From GCA-2718845 sp913041905 (GTDB taxonomy: Bacteria; Pseudomonadota; Gammaproteobacteria; GCA-002705445; GCA-002716945), in assembly GCA_913041905.1 (NCBI GenBank), contig CAJWJQ010000005.1, positions 1 to 37,915 on the forward strand: a DNA stretch of 37,915 nucleotides, read 5' to 3'. Position 1 is the stretch's first letter, and every line of letters starts with the position of its first letter. The notes under the pieces were generated by a model. The model was not told where the DNA came from. It ran no database searches and saw only the letters and a list, made by a program, of their open reading frames with translations. Shown one piece after another: positions 34,533-37,915 of this stretch. The translations under genes were made by a program, and so were the position numbers.

Positions 34533-35001
34533 AAAGTTAGTATCAAACTTAACTGATTTAATATCTCTTTGTTCTCAATATAAAGAAGATAACAAAAAAA
34601 TAATTATGACAAATGGTTGTTTTGATATACTTCATACCGGCCATGTACATATTCTTGCAGAATCTAAAAAAATGGGAGATGTGCTCATAGTAGCCTTGAA
34701 TAGTGATAAATCAATTAATAAACTTAAGGGCAATAACAGACCAATCATGAATCAAGTTGACAGGTCATATATTCTATCCAATTTAGAGTCTGTAGACCAT
34801 ATTTTTATATTTAATGAAGAGACGCCTGAGAGAATAATTTGTGAAATATTACCTGATATTTTAGTTAAAGGCAGTGATTATAAAAACAAAGAAGTAGCTG
34901 GCGAAGACTGTCTAATAAAAAATAACAAAAAGATTGTGTTAGTTGATTTAATAGATGGCAAATCATCTACTAATTTTATAAATAAAATTTTAGATTCCTA
35001 A
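34516..35001 (+). CDS. hldC: D-glycero-beta-D-manno-heptose 1-phosphate adenylyltransferase
   Basis: Makes ADP-heptose from heptose 1-phosphate and ATP. A 161-residue cytidylyltransferase-fold protein with TNGCFDILHTGHVHIL, including HxGH at 40-43. NSDKSINKLKGNNRPI and DILVKGSDY are standard for the HldE C-domain. It overlaps hldA by 17 bases, so translation is coupled although the proteins are separate. The 3' end overlaps the convergent heptosyltransferase by 12 bases. Confidence 0.94.
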   Translation: MQQKNRKLVSNLTDLISLCSQYKEDNKKIIMTNGCFDILHTGHVHILAESKKMGDVLIVALNSDKSINKLKGNNRPIMNQVDRSYILSNLESVDHIFIFNEETPERIICEILPDILVKGSDYKNKEVAGEDCLIKNNKKIVLVDLIDGKSSTNFINKILDS

Positions 35002-36027
35002 GATTTGACTAATTTTATCTTTTACATCCTCTTCCGTTATTAATGACATAGCGTTTTTATTTCTAATTCTCTGCCCCCATTTTACATCTGATACTTTTTG
35101 TTTTTTATATTTCATTAATGCGTCAGGGTATTTATTAATAATAAATTCCATATTATTATATGGGCCAGTTCTATAAGGGTTAGAAGTTGCATATAATCCA
35201 ATAACAGGCTTACCTAACATTGTGGCCATATGGATGGTTCCAGAGTCTGGTCCAATATAGAATTCACAATCTTTTATAATATTGCATAATTGTTGTAAAT
35301 CTGTTTTTCCAACAAGATTATGCATAAATTCCTTATTGTATATTTTTTTAGATTCTTTTTTCTCATAATTAGTCCTACCACCCACAATAATAGATTCAAT
35401 ACCATGTTTATTAAAAATATATTCAGAAATATTTTTATAATTATTTATACCCCATTCCCTATAATTTAGTCTTCTAGAACTAGTAAATGGATTGATAATA
35501 ATATATTTTATTCCTTTAAGATTAATAATTTCCCTTGGGCTATCTAATTCCATTGACCAATCTAGTTTTTTATCCTTAATTCCAATTTTTTTTAAAAAAC
35601 AAAAGAAAGTTTCTATAACGTGCGGCTCTTTATGGCAGTCAATTTTCTCCTTATTAAATAAAGAATGTAAATTTTTTGAAAGGTTTTTATTATAACCAAT
35701 CCTTCTATCAGCTTTTATGAATAGGCTTAATAAATTTGACCTAAGAGATACCTGCATATGTAAGAATACATCAAAGACCCTACCTTTTCTGAGATTCAGC
35801 AAAGACTTTATAGAGGCAAAAATATTGTTCTTATCAATAACAATAAATTTAATATTTTTAATATTTTTTACTAAAGCATATTCTGTTTTGCCAATAATCC
35901 ATGTAATATCTGTGTTAGGTGTAAAATGTTTCAAAGTATTGATTATGGGTATCATATGAGTAACATCGCCAATAGAGGATAATCTGATTATACAGATTGA
36001 TTTAAAAGAATTCGTAGTATGATGCAT
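34990..36027 (-). CDS. opsX: LPS heptosyltransferase, GT9 family (OpsX/WaaC-like)
   Basis: Transfers heptose from ADP-heptose to the Kdo region of lipid A. The 345-residue product has the GT9 N-terminal motif IIRLSSIGDVTHM (13-25) and the donor-binding motif GPDSGTIHMA (259-268), followed by GKPVIGLY and NPYRTGPY. It is head-to-head with kdkA, as in Haemophilus, where OpsX uses phosphorylated Kdo made by KdkA, so I favour the OpsX type over enteric WaaC. Its start codon lies inside the first codons of kdkA, a 9-base divergent overlap. The assignment to family is firm; the exact step is inferred. Confidence 0.8.
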   Translation of the reverse strand: MHHTTNSFKSICIIRLSSIGDVTHMIPIINTLKHFTPNTDITWIIGKTEYALVKNIKNIKFIVIDKNNIFASIKSLLNLRKGRVFDVFLHMQVSLRSNLLSLFIKADRRIGYNKNLSKNLHSLFNKEKIDCHKEPHVIETFFCFLKKIGIKDKKLDWSMELDSPREIINLKGIKYIIINPFTSSRRLNYREWGINNYKNISEYIFNKHGIESIIVGGRTNYEKKESKKIYNKEFMHNLVGKTDLQQLCNIIKDCEFYIGPDSGTIHMATMLGKPVIGLYATSNPYRTGPYNNMEFIINKYPDALMKYKKQKVSDVKWGQRIRNKNAMSLITEEDVKDKISQILGI

Positions 36028-36738
36028 AATTTAAATATTATAACTAAAAAAATTAATGATAAGTTCATATTTTATGATAAAGACATAAAAATTAATATAG
36101 AAGAATTATTTTTAAATGATGCTTTCTCTAGCAATGAGACAAAAAATGTTGAGTGGATTAATAACAATAAATGGGTAAAAAAACATTATTTTCGCAAAGG
36201 TATGATGGTATTTATGAAGGATTTATATCTCTATAAGGCAATCAAACATACTAGGTCCTACCGTGAATTTGAAATATTAAATTATCTATATAAAGCAGGC
36301 TTTAATACTTGCAAGCCTGTAATGGGTTGGGTGTCATATGGAGGTATATTTTATAAAGCTAATTTAATTACAGAGAGCATTCCAGCAGAGACGCTTTTTG
36401 AGTATTATACCCATAAAGTAAATTCATATATAGACAATAAACAAGAAGAAAAACTTTTTATTGAGATTGGAAAACAAATTGCAAATATGCACCTGTTAAA
36501 TATTTTTCATGGAGATTTAAATATGCATAACATATTAGTTAAAGGCAACATTATAAAAGGCGAAAAAATACGTGTTTGGATATTAGATTTTGATAAATCT
36601 ATGAAAAAAAAATTAACAAAGAAAGATAGGGAGGCTAATTTAAAAAGAATGAAATTATCTTTAGCTAAACATGAATTTCTTAGCGTATCATCCTATTCCA
36701 AGATCCTTAAAGGCTATGATTCAATTATTAGCTCTTGA
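36019..36738 (+). CDS. kdkA: 3-deoxy-D-manno-octulosonic acid kinase
   Basis: Phosphorylates the Kdo residue of lipid A at O-4. A 239-residue protein of the lipopolysaccharide kinase (Kdo/WaaP) family. The ATP-lysine region has KKHYFRKGMMVFMKDLYLY. SYREFEILNYLYKAGFNTCKP follows. The catalytic loop HGDLNMHN is at 164-171 and the metal-binding DFDKS at 190-194. It starts divergently within the opsX-like gene and ends overlapping waaA by 25 bases. A KdkA usually accompanies a monofunctional Kdo transferase, which hints at a single Kdo-phosphate core. Confidence 0.9.
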   Translation: MMHNLNIITKKINDKFIFYDKDIKINIEELFLNDAFSSNETKNVEWINNNKWVKKHYFRKGMMVFMKDLYLYKAIKHTRSYREFEILNYLYKAGFNTCKPVMGWVSYGGIFYKANLITESIPAETLFEYYTHKVNSYIDNKQEEKLFIEIGKQIANMHLLNIFHGDLNMHNILVKGNIIKGEKIRVWILDFDKSMKKKLTKKDREANLKRMKLSLAKHEFLSVSSYSKILKGYDSIISS

Positions 36739-37915
36739 ATAGCTTTACAATAATCATTAATTATATTTTTCCTTGATTCTAATAATTTCTTTGCGTTAGA
36801 TCCAAATAACTCTCTTCTTTGTTTAGACTTTATTAGTCTTTCAAAAACATGCTTCAAAGTCTTAGAATTTTTAACCATAATCATACTATTGGTTTTAAGA
36901 AATTCTTCTGTTTCATCTATAAAATTATACATATATGACCCTACTATAATTGTTTTGCCATGAGATGCCGCTTCTAAAAAGTTTTGGCCTCCATGGTCAA
37001 CCAGAGAACCCCCCATAAAAACAAATTCACAATGTTGCATTAAAGAATTTAATTCACCATAAGTATCTGCTATATATATTTGCGTATCTTTTTTTATTGG
37101 TTCGTTCTTGCTTCTAATAGCAATTTTAATCATAGATAATGGCAAGTCTGCTAATATATCCCCCAATCTTTCTGGGTGCCTTGGAACAACTACTAAAAGT
37201 ATTTTTTTTTCGTGAACTTTAAGCCATTCCGTAATAATTTGTCTTTCCTCATCTGGATGTGTAGACGCAGCTAGCACATATTTTCTTTCAACAAGGTTAT
37301 TTGTAATATTATTATTTACAGTTTCACAAAATTTTAGATTTCCCATTGTCTTGGTGTTAGAAGGATGAGCGCCTAAGTTAATATAATTTTTTTTCTCTCG
37401 GTCTGATTTACATAATATTTTAGTTAAAAGAGGAAGGCATGTTTTATATATGTTTTTAACTATTTTGTTAGCGTTTAATGTTCTTTTAGATAATCTTGCA
37501 TTTATGATCACAGTTGGAATATTATTTTTTTTACATATATTGATAAGGTTAGGCCAAATTTCTGTTTCTAATATTATGCATATTTTAGGATTAATAGATT
37601 TAATAAATCTGAGAGTAGATAGGTAAAAGTCTATTGGTAAATACAAATGCTTTACATTCCCCTTTAGGTTATTTAATAGCTTAGCTGAGGAACTTGTTGT
37701 TGTGGTTATAATAAACTGACTATTATTATGTTTTAATTGTAATTTTTCATAAATTTTTATTGCTAATTTAGTTTCACCAATTGAGGAAGCATGCATCCAA
37801 ATGCTATCACTGTAAATTTTGTAATTAAACAAACCAAGTCTAGAAGAAATAAATCTCAGACCATTTTTTCTATAGATTGCATTAAAAATAAGTTTAATTA
37901 TTAATAGAGGGGAGA
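36714..37915 (-). CDS. waaA: Kdo transferase WaaA (KdtA), 5' end cut by window edge
   Basis: Transfers Kdo from CMP-Kdo to lipid IVA. The frame is open to the right edge without an ATG; the upstream 27 codons read as a WaaA N-terminus (AIYRKNGLRFISSRLG, like YRKRWGERYGF), so the internal TTG at 37832 is not the true start. Landmarks are IWMHASSIGETKLA, LETEIWPNLI, INARLS, MGNLKF, RHPER in the second domain, and GGSLVDHGGQNFLEAASHG. Only the first membrane-anchor residues are missing. Whether it adds one or two Kdo units cannot be read, but kdkA next door suggests one. Confidence 0.94.
   Translation of the reverse strand, partial: SPLLIIKLIFNAIYRKNGLRFISSRLGLFNYKIYSDSIWMHASSIGETKLAIKIYEKLQLKHNNSQFIITTTTSSSAKLLNNLKGNVKHLYLPIDFYLSTLRFIKSINPKICIILETEIWPNLINICKKNNIPTVIINARLSKRTLNANKIVKNIYKTCLPLLTKILCKSDREKKNYINLGAHPSNTKTMGNLKFCETVNNNITNNLVERKYVLAASTHPDEERQIITEWLKVHEKKILLVVVPRHPERLGDILADLPLSMIKIAIRSKNEPIKKDTQIYIADTYGELNSLMQHCEFVFMGGSLVDHGGQNFLEAASHGKTIIVGSYMYNFIDETEEFLKTNSMIMVKNSKTLKHVFERLIKSKQRRELFGSNAKKLLESRKNIINDYCKAIQELIIES

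Noticed and set aside
37830..37832. TTG at 37832 as start of waaA
   Set aside because: The upstream frame stays open to the window edge and reads as a normal WaaA N-terminal region.

Overview
The window is about 38 kb of very AT-rich, densely packed bacterial chromosome with 40 protein-coding genes. I saw no rRNA, tRNA, CRISPR array, insertion sequence or prophage gene. No stretch over 300 bases lacks a gene; the longest gap, about 220 bases, lies before fis. Gene content points to a sulfur-oxidising gammaproteobacterium. The sat-aprM-aprB-aprA set belongs to the dissimilatory APS reductase pathway of sulfur oxidisers. The fis-purH-purD run, trxA-rho, aroQ-accB-accC, DsbD, FxsA, KdkA and OpsX-like genes fit Gammaproteobacteria. 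A marine SUP05/Thioglobus-like or symbiont-related lineage is my inference, not shown directly.

Layout. 1-7814: housekeeping genes: DNA repair (mutM, cut by the left edge), a fatty acid desaturase, ribosomal proteins L28/L33, folate synthesis (folB, folK and a pteridine-reductase-like SDR), two homologues of complex I accessory factors (MidA/NDUFAF7 and NDUFA9-like), uppP and cca. 8038-12845: fis-purH-purD facing trxA-rho. 12975-20414: the sulfur-oxidation island. ATP sulfurylase and AprMBA convert sulfite through APS to sulfate with substrate-level ATP formation. Two extra small genes follow aprA. A 639-residue PEPCK-like protein is divergently transcribed from sat. 20421-27076: aroQ-accB-accC, dsbD, then fxsA and a heat-shock-type groESL operon. 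27161-32501: fadD facing an FbpABC-type ferric iron importer whose promoter carries a Fur-box-like site. 32674-37915: ilvE and an LPS inner-core block (hldA, hldC, opsX-like, kdkA, and waaA cut by the right edge).

The best candidate for something undescribed is the PEPCK-like protein at 12975-14894. It keeps recognisable PEPCK landmarks: a Lys-Lys to His spacing like the metal site, an LP-HC-A motif, a DD pair, a TNAR motif and an SG-x-x-AG segment. It has no P-loop at the usual place. Instead a Walker A motif (GDSRTGKS) sits at the extreme C-terminus, as if the kinase core were circularly permuted. Its position back to back with sat-aprMBA suggests a link to sulfur energy metabolism, but its reaction is unknown.

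The genome is highly compact: all eight convergent gene pairs in the window overlap or lie within 8 bases of each other. Positions of short motifs near homopolymer runs may be off by one base.
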